The notes under the pieces are model-generated. The model searched no databases. It saw nothing but the letters and a program-made list of their open reading frames with translations, and was not told the origin of the DNA. A program made the position numbers and the translations under genes. A stretch of 30,586 nucleotides of DNA, from the NCBI GenBank assembly GCA_964447525.1, contig CAYUSU010000012.1, positions 1-30,586 on the forward strand, in the 5' to 3' direction. Shown one piece after another: positions 22,242 through 30,496 of this stretch. Every line of letters starts with the position of its first letter. The stretch's first letter is position 1. Source of the stretch: JAFGDH01 sp964447525 (GTDB lineage Archaea; Aenigmatarchaeota; Aenigmatarchaeia; QMZP01; QMZT01).

Positions 22242-23243
22242 ATGAAAATGCTGAAAAAAGACATGAGGAACGGTGAAGTCAAGGTTCTTGTTGAGTCATT
22301 GGACGATCTGTGGCATCTTTCCCACATAATCGAGAAAGGTGATCTAGTCAAACTTAGAACCTTCCGTAAGGTTATAGTGAAAACCGGAGGGGAGATGAAA
22401 TACGGAGACAAGAAACCGATGGTTCTGACAATAAGGATAGACAACAGCGATTTCCAAAAGGATTCCGGTTCCTTCCGTATCGGCGGTTCCATAGTAGAAG
22501 GGCCGGACAGCGTCAAAAAATCCGCTCATCACGCAGTCAATATCGAAACGGGAATGTCGCTTTCCATCCAAAAGAACTGGAAACCTCACCATTTCATTCG
22601 TATCGAAAAATCCAGAGGGGAGAAAACATCTCTTCTGGTCTGCGTACTGGACAGGGAACAGGCGGACTTCGCGACCATCAAAGAATCAGGGATAGATGAA
22701 AAGAGCTCCATAGTAAACAGGGACAAGGAAAACATGGAGAACTATTACGAAGAAATTATCAAATATCTGGAAAACGAGAAGGGATACGAAAAGATAGTTA
22801 TCGCAGGTCCGGGATTCGAGAGGGAAAACCTTTACAAATATATCAAGGAGAAGAAATCCCCTCTGGCAAAAGTGATCATACTCGAGAAGTCTTCTGCAAC
22901 CGGGATAAACGGGATAAACGAGGTGATGAAGACGTCTTCAAGCCATATGCTAAAGGAAACGAGAATATCCAAGGAAAACGAGTTGGTGGAAGAACTCCTG
23001 AAAAGGATCAAGACCGACGGGATGGTCGTTTACGGACCCGAAGAAACGAAGAGAGCCGTCACTTCGGGAGCAGTCGAGAAGCTCATGATATCAGACAAGA
23101 AAGTATATGATTTCGAGAATTTAATGGATCAGGTCGAGAAGCAGGCGGGCGAAGTCGTGATAATCGGATCGGATCACGAGAACGGCGAGCAGTTCCTCCA
23201 CTTGGGCGGAGTAGCTGCATTTACGAGATATAAACTGGACTAG
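22242..23243 (+). CDS. pelA: aPelota (Dom34), ribosome rescue factor
   Basis: A 333-residue protein with the three Pelota domains: an N-terminal Sm-like fold (MKMLKKDMRNGEVKVLVESLDDLWHLSHIIEKGDLV), a central RNase-H-like domain (about 130-250, KIVIAGPGFERENLYKYIKEK) and a C-terminal eRF1-like domain (DGMVVYGPEETKRAVTSGAVEKLMISD). It enters the A site of stalled ribosomes and, with an EF1A- or ABCE1-type partner, splits them. Length is normal. GAGGTA stands before ATG 22242. It ends sharing four bases with the glycosylase gene's stop on the other strand. Confidence 0.95.
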   Translation: MKMLKKDMRNGEVKVLVESLDDLWHLSHIIEKGDLVKLRTFRKVIVKTGGEMKYGDKKPMVLTIRIDNSDFQKDSGSFRIGGSIVEGPDSVKKSAHHAVNIETGMSLSIQKNWKPHHFIRIEKSRGEKTSLLVCVLDREQADFATIKESGIDEKSSIVNRDKENMENYYEEIIKYLENEKGYEKIVIAGPGFERENLYKYIKEKKSPLAKVIILEKSSATGINGINEVMKTSSSHMLKETRISKENELVEELLKRIKTDGMVVYGPEETKRAVTSGAVEKLMISDKKVYDFENLMDQVEKQAGEVVIIGSDHENGEQFLHLGGVAAFTRYKLD

Positions 23244-23884
23244 ATCATCTTCCTGCATTTTCTTTCCAGCGGACATTCCTTACACACTGGTTTCGGTTTA
23301 CATATATTCTTCCCCAGTTCCACGATCAGTGCATGGTATTCGTTGTATAATCTGGCGTCCTTCTGAAGATTGGTCTCAAAGAATTCTCTCAGTTCCTCAT
23401 AACACATTTCCTTTTTCACGGTTCCCATTCTCGATAATATTCTTTTAGTATAAGCGTCGATCACAAAATAAGGCTTTCCCGCCGCGTACAACAAAATCGA
23501 GTCTGCCGTCTCCGGGCCTATTCCTTTCATTCCGAGAAGCTCGTCTCTTTCGATTTTTTCCAGAAAAATTTTCACTCCACCGTACCCATTCACAATTTTT
23601 GAAAACTCTTTAAGTCTCTTTGCCTTTTGATTGTAATATCCACTCGGCTTTATCAAACCAGCCAGTTTCCTTTCGTTAGTTCCGATCATCTTTTCAAGAG
23701 AGGTTATCCCTTCCTTCTTCAGATTATCCAGCGCTTTCTCGACGTTCTTCCAGTTTGTATTTTGAGTAAGTATCGCGCCAATGCAGACTTCCCACTCCTT
23801 CGGATCAAAGCCGCCGTCCATCGGCCACCAGTTCTGCGGACCAAACGCAGATAGGAGGGTATCGTGGATATCCTGAAGATTCAT
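23240..23884 (-). CDS. HhH-GPD DNA glycosylase, EndoIII/MagIII-like
   Basis: A 214-residue base-excision repair glycosylase. The helix-hairpin-helix (LLGMKGIGPETADSILLYAAG) and the catalytic Asp (YFVIDAYTKRIL) are clear, and the C-terminal iron-sulfur cluster is C-x5-C-x2-C-x5-C (NICKPKPVCKECPLERKC). EndoIII's lyase lysine, normally in GVGRKTA, is replaced by Glu (GIGPETA), which suggests a monofunctional enzyme such as MagIII (3-methyladenine) or a related mismatch glycosylase. The first Cys spacing is one shorter than in EndoIII. It lies 22 bases after trkH on the same strand. Confidence 0.85.
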   Translation of the reverse strand: MNLQDIHDTLLSAFGPQNWWPMDGGFDPKEWEVCIGAILTQNTNWKNVEKALDNLKKEGITSLEKMIGTNERKLAGLIKPSGYYNQKAKRLKEFSKIVNGYGGVKIFLEKIERDELLGMKGIGPETADSILLYAAGKPYFVIDAYTKRILSRMGTVKKEMCYEELREFFETNLQKDARLYNEYHALIVELGKNICKPKPVCKECPLERKCRKMI

Positions 23885-23906
23885 AAGAAGATATGGAAAA
23901 GGGGAT

Positions 23907-25307
23907 TTAAGTTCTTCTCCATTTCACCGATTTGGAAAGTGTGTATATCAGGACGAGGAATGGGAGTATCTCCAGCCTGCCGAGGAGCATGAGGACCATG
24001 AGAATGATCTTTCCTGCCGGCGGGACCAGCGAGATGTCGATGGTCGAAAGCCCGACAGTCCCCTCCGCCGAGGCGGTTACATATAAAGAATCGACCGGTG
24101 TATAACCCATCGCGCTGAAAGCGAGCGTCGAGATGACGAGTATCACTATGTACAGGAAGGAGAACAGTGAGATGATCGTGAGTTCCTGCTGCTGGATCGT
24201 TTTTTTGTGGAACTTGAACGGGAGTACGGCTGACATTGGATATGTGATCTTCTTTGAGAGCCATGGTATCGCCCTCGCCAGTATACCGACTCTAACCAGT
24301 TTTAGGCCGCCTGCTGTTGATCCCGCGAATCCCCCGATCACCATGAGGATGATTATAAGTATTTTGGAAGTTCCTGGCATGTCCATCCCTATGGTGGTGA
24401 AACCGGTAGTGGTGATGGCGGAGAATGCATGGAACACGCCCACTCTAATCGGTTCTGAATGGTACATGAACGATATGGAAAGGAACAACGAAAAGGCGAA
24501 ACCGATGATCCAGAACAGCTTTGTCTCGCTGTTCTTCAGGTATTCCACGAACTTCTTCTTGAATATCTTGTCGTGGACGAAGAATGAAGTCCCCCCGAGT
24601 ATCATCAGTATTATGATGACCATTTCTATCAACGGGCTGGCGTACGCGCCTATCGACGAGTTCATGTTAGAGAACCCGCCGGTGGACAGGGAAGCGAATG
24701 TATGGAGGATGGAATCGAACACAGGCATCCCCGCAAGCAAAAGGAGAATGAATCCTATCAGAGTGTATATTCCATAGATTATCATTATCTTCTTGACCGT
24801 GTGATAAATGCCAGCTTCTATCCTCTGTGACCGACCCTCGGCCTTGTATATGTAATAAGATGACATCCCGGGTGAGGAAAGCAGAAGAAGGAATATTACC
24901 AGAATCCCCACACCTCCTATCCATTGGGTAAACGACCGCCAGAATAATATGGAATTCGGCAGTGTCTCGGGATTGACAACAGAAAGTCCGGTTGTGGTGA
25001 ACCCGGAAACGGATTCGAACACCGCATCCACCGGCCCCATATGATCAAGGTACGGGACGGCTCCGAAAAATGATATTATTATGAATGTGAGCGCGGAAAG
25101 CACCATCGCCTGCCCGAGGGACAATGGACTTTTCTTGAATTTTCTGTCAAGCGCAAACCCCATGATCAGCGAAAGAGCAGATGCCAGAATGAACGGAATG
25201 AAAACAGGCTCCTGAAAAATCCATGAAACTATAAGAGGAATGAGCGCGAGTAACCCGAATATCTCCAGTATAAATCCCAGATAGGAAGCGAGCGAACGAA
25301 AGTCCAT
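23907..25307 (-). CDS. trkH: TrkH-type potassium transporter subunit
   Basis: A 466-residue membrane protein with about ten hydrophobic helices and the four half-membrane pore loops of the Trk/Ktr/HKT superfamily: SVSGFTTTGLSV, ASLSTGGFSNMN, SAITTTGFTTIG and SAEGTVGLSTID, each with the filter glycine. It forms the K+ channel-like part of an uptake system that needs a cytoplasmic TrkA, which is not in this window. No regulatory sequence recognised. It is followed by the glycosylase gene, with no functional link evident. Confidence 0.93.
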   Translation of the reverse strand: MDFRSLASYLGFILEIFGLLALIPLIVSWIFQEPVFIPFILASALSLIMGFALDRKFKKSPLSLGQAMVLSALTFIIISFFGAVPYLDHMGPVDAVFESVSGFTTTGLSVVNPETLPNSILFWRSFTQWIGGVGILVIFLLLLSSPGMSSYYIYKAEGRSQRIEAGIYHTVKKIMIIYGIYTLIGFILLLLAGMPVFDSILHTFASLSTGGFSNMNSSIGAYASPLIEMVIIILMILGGTSFFVHDKIFKKKFVEYLKNSETKLFWIIGFAFSLFLSISFMYHSEPIRVGVFHAFSAITTTGFTTIGMDMPGTSKILIIILMVIGGFAGSTAGGLKLVRVGILARAIPWLSKKITYPMSAVLPFKFHKKTIQQQELTIISLFSFLYIVILVISTLAFSAMGYTPVDSLYVTASAEGTVGLSTIDISLVPPAGKIILMVLMLLGRLEILPFLVLIYTLSKSVKWRRT

Positions 25308-25393
25308 ATTTTTTATAATAGTTTCCTTTAATATAAAATGTCAGTTGGAGCAGAATTCATTTCTGGTTCATTCACTGGTTCAGGTAGAGCGAA

Positions 25394-26446
25394 ATGAAAA
25401 AAGGATTCATGCATATAATAGAGATCGTATTGGTCACCCTGCTGTTATTCTTCATATTTTCCCAGTTCATATACATCCCGAGAACGACAAGCAACTGGTC
25501 AGAAACAAAGCTCCGGCTCACGGCCAACGATATATTAAGCGTTCTCGAAAGCAGTGACGTTGACTGGTTTGACGCAAACAAAGTCAAAGAAGCGATCGCC
25601 GACCTCCAGAACAAGAACATCGTCCCGGGAAACATAATATATTCCATTACTCTGGACAACGTGGTAAAGCCGGAAATAAAGGTGGCCTGCGTAATGTGCA
25701 GTGACGATGAAATAGAATTAATTACGGAGGCTTTGAGCGATTTCGCATGGAATGGCGTGAACGTGCATTTCATTATACAGAAGGAAGATTCACTGGACAA
25801 GGCGTTCTACCCGTATTATGATGTTGTTGTGATAATGAGTCAGGAAGATTTAACCACTTCCAACACGGATGCAATGCAGAACTTCCTTGATCTCGACAAA
25901 GGCATAGTGGAGGTGTTCGATGTCTCCAGTTACGACAACAACCAGAGAGCATTTTTTGGAATCAATGATAGTAGCACCAATGCCAACAACCTGAATGACA
26001 TAAAATTCTCCCCAGAGGTGAAAAGGGCAGGGAGCCAGATATACGATATATACAAGCTTTTCACCAACATGAAGGAGGGCGGGGAATTCCCTTCGGATTA
26101 CGTATTCCCTCCATCAGGTTTTTTGGAAACCACCGAAAACACAACATGGATTGTGAACAAGAGCGAATTGGTTCTCTTCCAGGAAGGAACTGGTGTGGCG
26201 GCTTGCGTGGCTAGATATTACGTGATGAACGGAGTTGGAAGGACCGCATGGCTATCGAGAGGGGATCTGAACATGAGGAACCAGCAGGTGTTTCTCAAAT
26301 CTCTGGTCACGTGGGCCGCGGGAAATGTTTACAAAGTAATAGAGTCGAGAATAGCGAGTCCTGTTTCTTCATCCATCTACAAGACGCTAAACGACAACGC
26401 ATTCCAAGGCATAAAGATAACCCTCACGCTAGGTTATCCTTTTTAA
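25394..26446 (+). CDS. Pilin-like N-anchored membrane protein with GATase-like ectodomain
   Basis: A 350-residue protein beginning MKKGFMHIIEIVLVTLLLFF. The KKG-F-x4-E pattern followed by a hydrophobic helix resembles a type IV prepilin signal, though it could be a plain N-terminal anchor. The rest is probably outside the membrane; IKVACVMCSDDEIELITEALSDF and YYDVVVIMSQEDLTTSNTDAMQNFLDLDKGIVEVFDVSS have the alternating strands of a flavodoxin- or class I amidotransferase-like fold without the catalytic Cys-His-Glu set visible. Sequons (NDSS, NTTW, NKSE) suggest glycosylation. No family recognised; function unknown. Confidence 0.7.
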   Translation: MKKGFMHIIEIVLVTLLLFFIFSQFIYIPRTTSNWSETKLRLTANDILSVLESSDVDWFDANKVKEAIADLQNKNIVPGNIIYSITLDNVVKPEIKVACVMCSDDEIELITEALSDFAWNGVNVHFIIQKEDSLDKAFYPYYDVVVIMSQEDLTTSNTDAMQNFLDLDKGIVEVFDVSSYDNNQRAFFGINDSSTNANNLNDIKFSPEVKRAGSQIYDIYKLFTNMKEGGEFPSDYVFPPSGFLETTENTTWIVNKSELVLFQEGTGVAACVARYYVMNGVGRTAWLSRGDLNMRNQQVFLKSLVTWAAGNVYKVIESRIASPVSSSIYKTLNDNAFQGIKITLTLGYPF

Positions 26447-26450
26447 AATA
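26440..26450 (+). promoter_or_regulatory. TATA box of the aIF1A gene
   Basis: TTTTTAAAATA, centred 25 bases before ATG 26471, starts inside the stop region of the previous gene and implies a leaderless aIF1A transcript. Confidence 0.5.
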
Positions 26451-26470
26451 CCCAATGTAAAACTTATTGT

Positions 26471-26767
26471 ATGGAAAACCAACAAGAAGAGGTAACAAGG
26501 GTAAGAACTCCAAGAGAGGGCCAGATGCTGGGAATAGTTGAAGAGATGCTCGGCGGTGGCAGATTCAGGGTTAATTGTACGGACAAACACACAAGAATAT
26601 GCAGGGTTTCCGGCAAGTTCAAGAGAAGGCAATGGATAAGACCGGGAGACGTCGTGTTGGTGGAACCTTGGGAGATCGAAAGCGATGAAAAGGGAAACGT
26701 CGTCTGGAAATACAGAAAGGCGCAGGTGGACTGGCTCGATAGAAGAGGATTCCTCAAGGATTTTTGA
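26471..26767 (+). CDS. Translation initiation factor aIF1A
   Basis: A 98-residue OB-fold protein: REGQMLGIVEEMLGGGRFRVNCTDKHTRICRVSGKFKRRQWIRPGDVVLVEPWEI is the S1/OB core found in all archaeal and eukaryotic IF1A. It binds the A site of the small subunit and supports initiator tRNA placement. Length is slightly short of some homologues but the core is complete. It is followed by the KH protein and topoisomerase VI genes on the same strand, possibly one long transcription unit. Confidence 0.95.
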   Translation: MENQQEEVTRVRTPREGQMLGIVEEMLGGGRFRVNCTDKHTRICRVSGKFKRRQWIRPGDVVLVEPWEIESDEKGNVVWKYRKAQVDWLDRRGFLKDF

Positions 26768-26833
26768 TTTTCACGCTTTCCCGTTCACTTATTTAAGTTT
26801 TTCACCCACATAATAATTTAATTCGGGGGTCTT

Positions 26834-27319
26834 ATGCTCAAGATTGTAAAAATACCTGAAAAACGGAAGGGGGTTCTAATAGGATCCGATGGGTCCGTAA
26901 AGGTAAGAATAGAAAAATCGACCCATACAACCATAACAGTGAACGATAGCGTAGAGATAGAAGGGGAATCCCTTGACGTGCTGAAGGCAAAGGATATCAT
27001 AAAGGCGATCGGAAGGGGGTTCTCTCCGGAAAAGGCAATGCGTCTACTTTCTGAAGATGTTCGTCTGGTCATAATATCGATGGAAGGGGAAACAGGGAAC
27101 ACTATAAAAAGGCTTTTCGCGAGGGTAATAGGAACCCACGGCAATACCAAGAGGATCATAGAAAAGGCAACGGAAACATACATATCCGTTTACGGAAAGA
27201 CCGTCTCGGTAATCGGGAAATGGGATTCAGCTCAAAAGGCGGGACAAGCCATCGAGCTCCTGCTGGAAGGAAAAACCCATGCTTACGTTTACAAATTCGT
27301 TGAAGGTGGATCAAAATGA
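26834..27319 (+). CDS. KH-domain RNA-binding protein, Dim2/Krr1-like
   Basis: A 161-residue protein with two KH-type units: the first about residues 5-60 (KIPEKRKGVLIGSDGSVKVRIEKST, with the G-x-x-G loop changed to GSDG) and the second about 85-145 (KRLFARVIGTHGNTKRIIEKATETYISVYGKTV, GTHG loop). Archaeal Dim2 pairs with aIF2-alpha and takes part in small-subunit rRNA processing. The alpha-helical block between them, KAKDIIKAIGRGFSPEKAMRLL, is typical. Ends with ATGA overlapping top6B. Confidence 0.88.
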   Translation: MLKIVKIPEKRKGVLIGSDGSVKVRIEKSTHTTITVNDSVEIEGESLDVLKAKDIIKAIGRGFSPEKAMRLLSEDVRLVIISMEGETGNTIKRLFARVIGTHGNTKRIIEKATETYISVYGKTVSVIGKWDSAQKAGQAIELLLEGKTHAYVYKFVEGGSK

Positions 27320-29016
27320 AGGCGGAAGAATTCGCAAAGCAGCAAAGATCAATCAGCATTTCCGAATTTTTCGAGAAGAACCGCCATCTACTGGGTTACG
27401 ACAACAAGACGAAAGCCCTTTTGATCATCGTCAAAGAAGGGGTAGACAACGCTCTCGACGCGACAGAAGAGGCTGGAATAATCCCGGAGATATACGTAAG
27501 GGTAACCGAGATTTCTGAAGAAAAATACGAGATCGTCATAAAGGACAACGGTCCAGGGATTGTGAAGAGTCAAATACCGAGAATATTCGGAAAGCTTCTT
27601 TACGGCTCCAAGTTCCATCGATTGAAGCAAACGAGAGGTCAGCAGGGTATCGGAATCTCCGCGGCCACTCTTTACTCGCAGCTTACCACCGGAAAGCCTC
27701 TGGAGATCATAACATCCATCGGTGACGGGATAACTCATAATTACAAGATAAAGATAGACGTCCGAAAGAACGAACCCATAATCAACGAGAGCGAAACCGT
27801 AGAAAGGGAGCAATGGCACGGCGTCGAACTTAAATTCCTGGTAGAGGGGCTATACAGGGAACACAAGCAGTCCATATTAGAATATCTAAAACAGACCGCC
27901 ATATCCAATCCGCATGCTCACATAATATTCGTCTCCCCCAACGGGAGGAACGAATTCCACAGAGGAGTGGAGAAACTACCAAAGGATCCGAAGGAAATAC
28001 AACCGCATTTGCACGGGATAGAGCTCGGTATCCTTCTTAGAATGCTCAGCGAGACCAAAGCCAAAACGCTTTCCGGATTCCTAACCGGAGAATTCACTAA
28101 GGTCGGCAGGACCAGCGCTTCCGAAATTTGCAGGCTGGCTGAATTAGGGGAAAACACCAGGCCGAGAAGAGTGAAAGACGAGGAAGCGAGAAAGATACTG
28201 GACGCCGTCAAAAAGGTGAAACTTCTGAAACCGCCGCTGGACTGCCTGTCTCCGCTGGGGAATGATCTCGTTACCAAGGGTATGGTAAAGGAACTGAACC
28301 CTGAATGGGCAGAAAGCGTTACAAGACCGCCTTCCGTTTACCGCGGATGGCCATTCCAGATCGAAGTGGGAATCGCTTACGGGGGTTCGATTGATTCTCC
28401 GAAGGTCATGAGGTTCGCTAACAGGGTTCCTCTGCTTTATCAGGCAGGCGACTGCGCCATAACGAAATCGGTGATGGGAACTGACTGGAGGAGATACGGA
28501 TTAAGCAAGAAACTGGAAGACGACCCTGTTGCCGTGTTCGTTCATATGGTTTCCGTGTGGGTTCCTTTCACTTCCGAATCCAAAGAAGCCATCGCTTCGT
28601 ACCCGGTCATAATCAAAGAGATCAAGCTCGCCTTACAAGAGTGTACAAGGAAGCTTGGATTATTCCTTTCCGGAAAAAGGAAGGAAGCGCATCACAAGGA
28701 GCGAATACGCATATTCGACAAATACGCGGGCGAAACCATCAATTCGCTCACGGAACTCACTGATGCCGACAGGGCACAGATAGAGTCAAAGTTCAAGGAA
28801 ATGATAGATAAAATGACAACTTCCAATGTTAAAGAGGAAGAATACGAAATAGTAAAGGCAGGAGAGGATACGAATGGAAATGAAGGAAGAGGAGAAACTG
28901 AAGGGCATGGGGAAGAAGGTTCTGGAACAGGTGTCAAAATCAGAGAACCCGAAAATAAACCTGCCAATCAGGTCACTCTCGAACGTCTACTTCGACGAGA
29001 ACAAGGGTCTGATTAA
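27316..29016 (+). CDS. top6B: DNA topoisomerase VI subunit B
   Basis: A 566-residue GHKL ATPase subunit of the type IIB topoisomerase. Visible parts are the N box (EGVDNALDATEEAG), G1 (IKDNGPGI), G2 (TRGQQGIGISAATLYSQ), an H2TH region (near residue 240-300, LGILLRMLSETKAKTLSGFL) and the transducer domain with WRRYGLSK, which carries the switch lysine. ATP binding drives strand passage. The C-terminal 50 residues (GEDTNGNEGRGETEGHGEEGS...) are low-complexity and overlap the start of top6A in another frame, so the tail is probably an unconserved by-product of that overlap. ATG overlaps the KH gene's stop by four bases. Confidence 0.97.
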   Translation: MKAEEFAKQQRSISISEFFEKNRHLLGYDNKTKALLIIVKEGVDNALDATEEAGIIPEIYVRVTEISEEKYEIVIKDNGPGIVKSQIPRIFGKLLYGSKFHRLKQTRGQQGIGISAATLYSQLTTGKPLEIITSIGDGITHNYKIKIDVRKNEPIINESETVEREQWHGVELKFLVEGLYREHKQSILEYLKQTAISNPHAHIIFVSPNGRNEFHRGVEKLPKDPKEIQPHLHGIELGILLRMLSETKAKTLSGFLTGEFTKVGRTSASEICRLAELGENTRPRRVKDEEARKILDAVKKVKLLKPPLDCLSPLGNDLVTKGMVKELNPEWAESVTRPPSVYRGWPFQIEVGIAYGGSIDSPKVMRFANRVPLLYQAGDCAITKSVMGTDWRRYGLSKKLEDDPVAVFVHMVSVWVPFTSESKEAIASYPVIIKEIKLALQECTRKLGLFLSGKRKEAHHKERIRIFDKYAGETINSLTELTDADRAQIESKFKEMIDKMTTSNVKEEEYEIVKAGEDTNGNEGRGETEGHGEEGSGTGVKIREPENKPANQVTLERLLRREQGSD

Positions 29017-29959
29017 GCTTGGGAACAAGTTCAGTCAGAGGTATTATTTCAATACAGCCCATACCAAGAAGTTCATGCAAACGCTCATGGTCGCGGCAGA
29101 ATGCAAGAAGATCATAAAGCAAGACGTCACCACGTCGATCAGGGATCTTTACTATGCTTTAAAGAGGACTCTTCCGGGAACCAAGGAAAACACGTTCGAC
29201 GAACAAAGCGAATCCGATCCGATAATAGAGGACGTGGAAGCAGCGCTTAACATGATCAGGGAGAAGCTCCATCTGAAAGCGGACAGGAAAGGATACATGG
29301 CCGGGAATATCATCATCCGAGACACAGGCGACCGCATCGACTGCTCCAAGATGGGTTCGAGTGGATGGGCCATACCGAGCAACGTAGAGCCGGAGGTCAT
29401 TAAGTTCGAACAGGTTAACGCCGATTTCGCACTGATTATAGAGAAGGACGCAGTCTGGCAGCGGCTGAACGAAGACAAGTTCTGGAAGAAGCACAACTGT
29501 TTAATAATCACGGGAAAAGGCCAGCCGGCGAGAGGGACAAGACGTCTGATAAATCGTATCCATAAAGAACATAATATTCCTGTTTATGTGCTGGCGGACG
29601 CCGATCCATGGGGGTACTATATCTATTCCGTAATCAAGCAGGGTTCCATCACTCTATCCTTCCTTTCAGACAGGCTGGGAACGCCTGAAGCCAAGTTTAT
29701 AGGCCTCACTACAAGAGACGTGGAGAAATACAACATCCCTCTGAACGTAACGATCAGGCTAAGCGAGCAGGACAAGAAACGTTCGAAAGAGATGCTCAAT
29801 TACATCTGGTTCAAGCCTAAGGAATGGCAACGGGAGATCAAGCACATGCTGAAGGTCGGATACAAGCTGGAACTAGAGGCACTGTCAGCCAAAGGGATCA
29901 AATACATCTCCGAGAATTACCTTCCACAGAAGCTGAAAGAAAAGGATTTTTTGAGCTGA
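28874..29959 (+). CDS. top6A: DNA topoisomerase VI subunit A (Spo11-like)
   Basis: A 361-residue DNA-cleaving subunit. The catalytic tyrosine is in SIRDLYYALKR (near residue 97), within the winged-helix domain; the Toprim domain carries IIEKDAVWQRL (metal Glu) and ADADPWGYYIYS (Asp pair). It makes two-base staggered double-strand breaks held by 5' phosphotyrosine bonds and works with subunit B. ATG 28874 follows a good ribosome site (GGAGAGG, 28861-28867, six-base spacing). That puts 143 bases of its start inside top6B, an unusually long overlap; in-frame ATGs at 28880 and 28907 would still overlap. Confidence 0.97.
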   Translation: MEMKEEEKLKGMGKKVLEQVSKSENPKINLPIRSLSNVYFDENKGLIKLGNKFSQRYYFNTAHTKKFMQTLMVAAECKKIIKQDVTTSIRDLYYALKRTLPGTKENTFDEQSESDPIIEDVEAALNMIREKLHLKADRKGYMAGNIIIRDTGDRIDCSKMGSSGWAIPSNVEPEVIKFEQVNADFALIIEKDAVWQRLNEDKFWKKHNCLIITGKGQPARGTRRLINRIHKEHNIPVYVLADADPWGYYIYSVIKQGSITLSFLSDRLGTPEAKFIGLTTRDVEKYNIPLNVTIRLSEQDKKRSKEMLNYIWFKPKEWQREIKHMLKVGYKLELEALSAKGIKYISENYLPQKLKEKDFLS

Positions 29960-29989
29960 CATTTTTATTTCTTAAAAGTAAAAAAAAAT

Positions 29990-30460
29990 ATGAAAAAGGG
30001 TTACGAAAGGGTTATTGACCGTCTGCTAAGGCCCATATTCAAAAAATGCAGTATTCCAGAAACTGAGTGGGAAACACTTTCTTTAAGCGAGCAGCGGATG
30101 GGGTGGACACAGAGTCAGTCTTACGTGGAAGCGAGACTTAGGAAGGAGAGGAGATTGTATGTTATCGATTATAAAGCTTCCATAGGCCCTATCCCGAATG
30201 ACAGAGAAGTGCACAGGTGGAAGGCTTTGGATTACCCGACTCAAGTAGAAACCGAAGAAATAGAACAAATTGGGAAAATTCCTTTCCGGCAACGGAATGA
30301 AATATATTTTATCATGTCAGAAAGGAGAAGTTATATCAGACGGAAGCTCGAAGAAAAAGGCATGCCTTTCATCGAAAATCGCATGGGAGAAGAGAAAAAA
30401 GACGGATTCATACACTTCGAAACGGAACCGATCATCATAAAAGAAGATCAGAGCGGTTAA
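29990..30460 (+). CDS. 156-residue protein of unknown function
   Basis: A soluble, strongly charged protein (MKKGYERVIDRLLRPIFKKCSIPETEW...), with a region around LYVIDYKASIGPIPNDREVHRWKALDYPTQVETEEIEQIGKIPFRQRNEIYFIM that looks alpha/beta. I recognise no domain or catalytic motif. It lies 30 bases after top6A and may share its transcript, though an A-rich stretch before the ATG gives no clear ribosome site. It is followed by tRNA-Asn. Confidence 0.6.
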   Translation: MKKGYERVIDRLLRPIFKKCSIPETEWETLSLSEQRMGWTQSQSYVEARLRKERRLYVIDYKASIGPIPNDREVHRWKALDYPTQVETEEIEQIGKIPFRQRNEIYFIMSERRSYIRRKLEEKGMPFIENRMGEEKKDGFIHFETEPIIIKEDQSG

Positions 30461-30496
30461 AACATATTTAAATTATTTCAGTATAATTATGACTAT

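Noticed and set aside
24133..24777. 214-codon open frame on the plus strand
   Set aside because: Antisense to trkH; its Met/Ile/Pro/Ser-rich translation is what the reverse of a membrane-protein gene gives.
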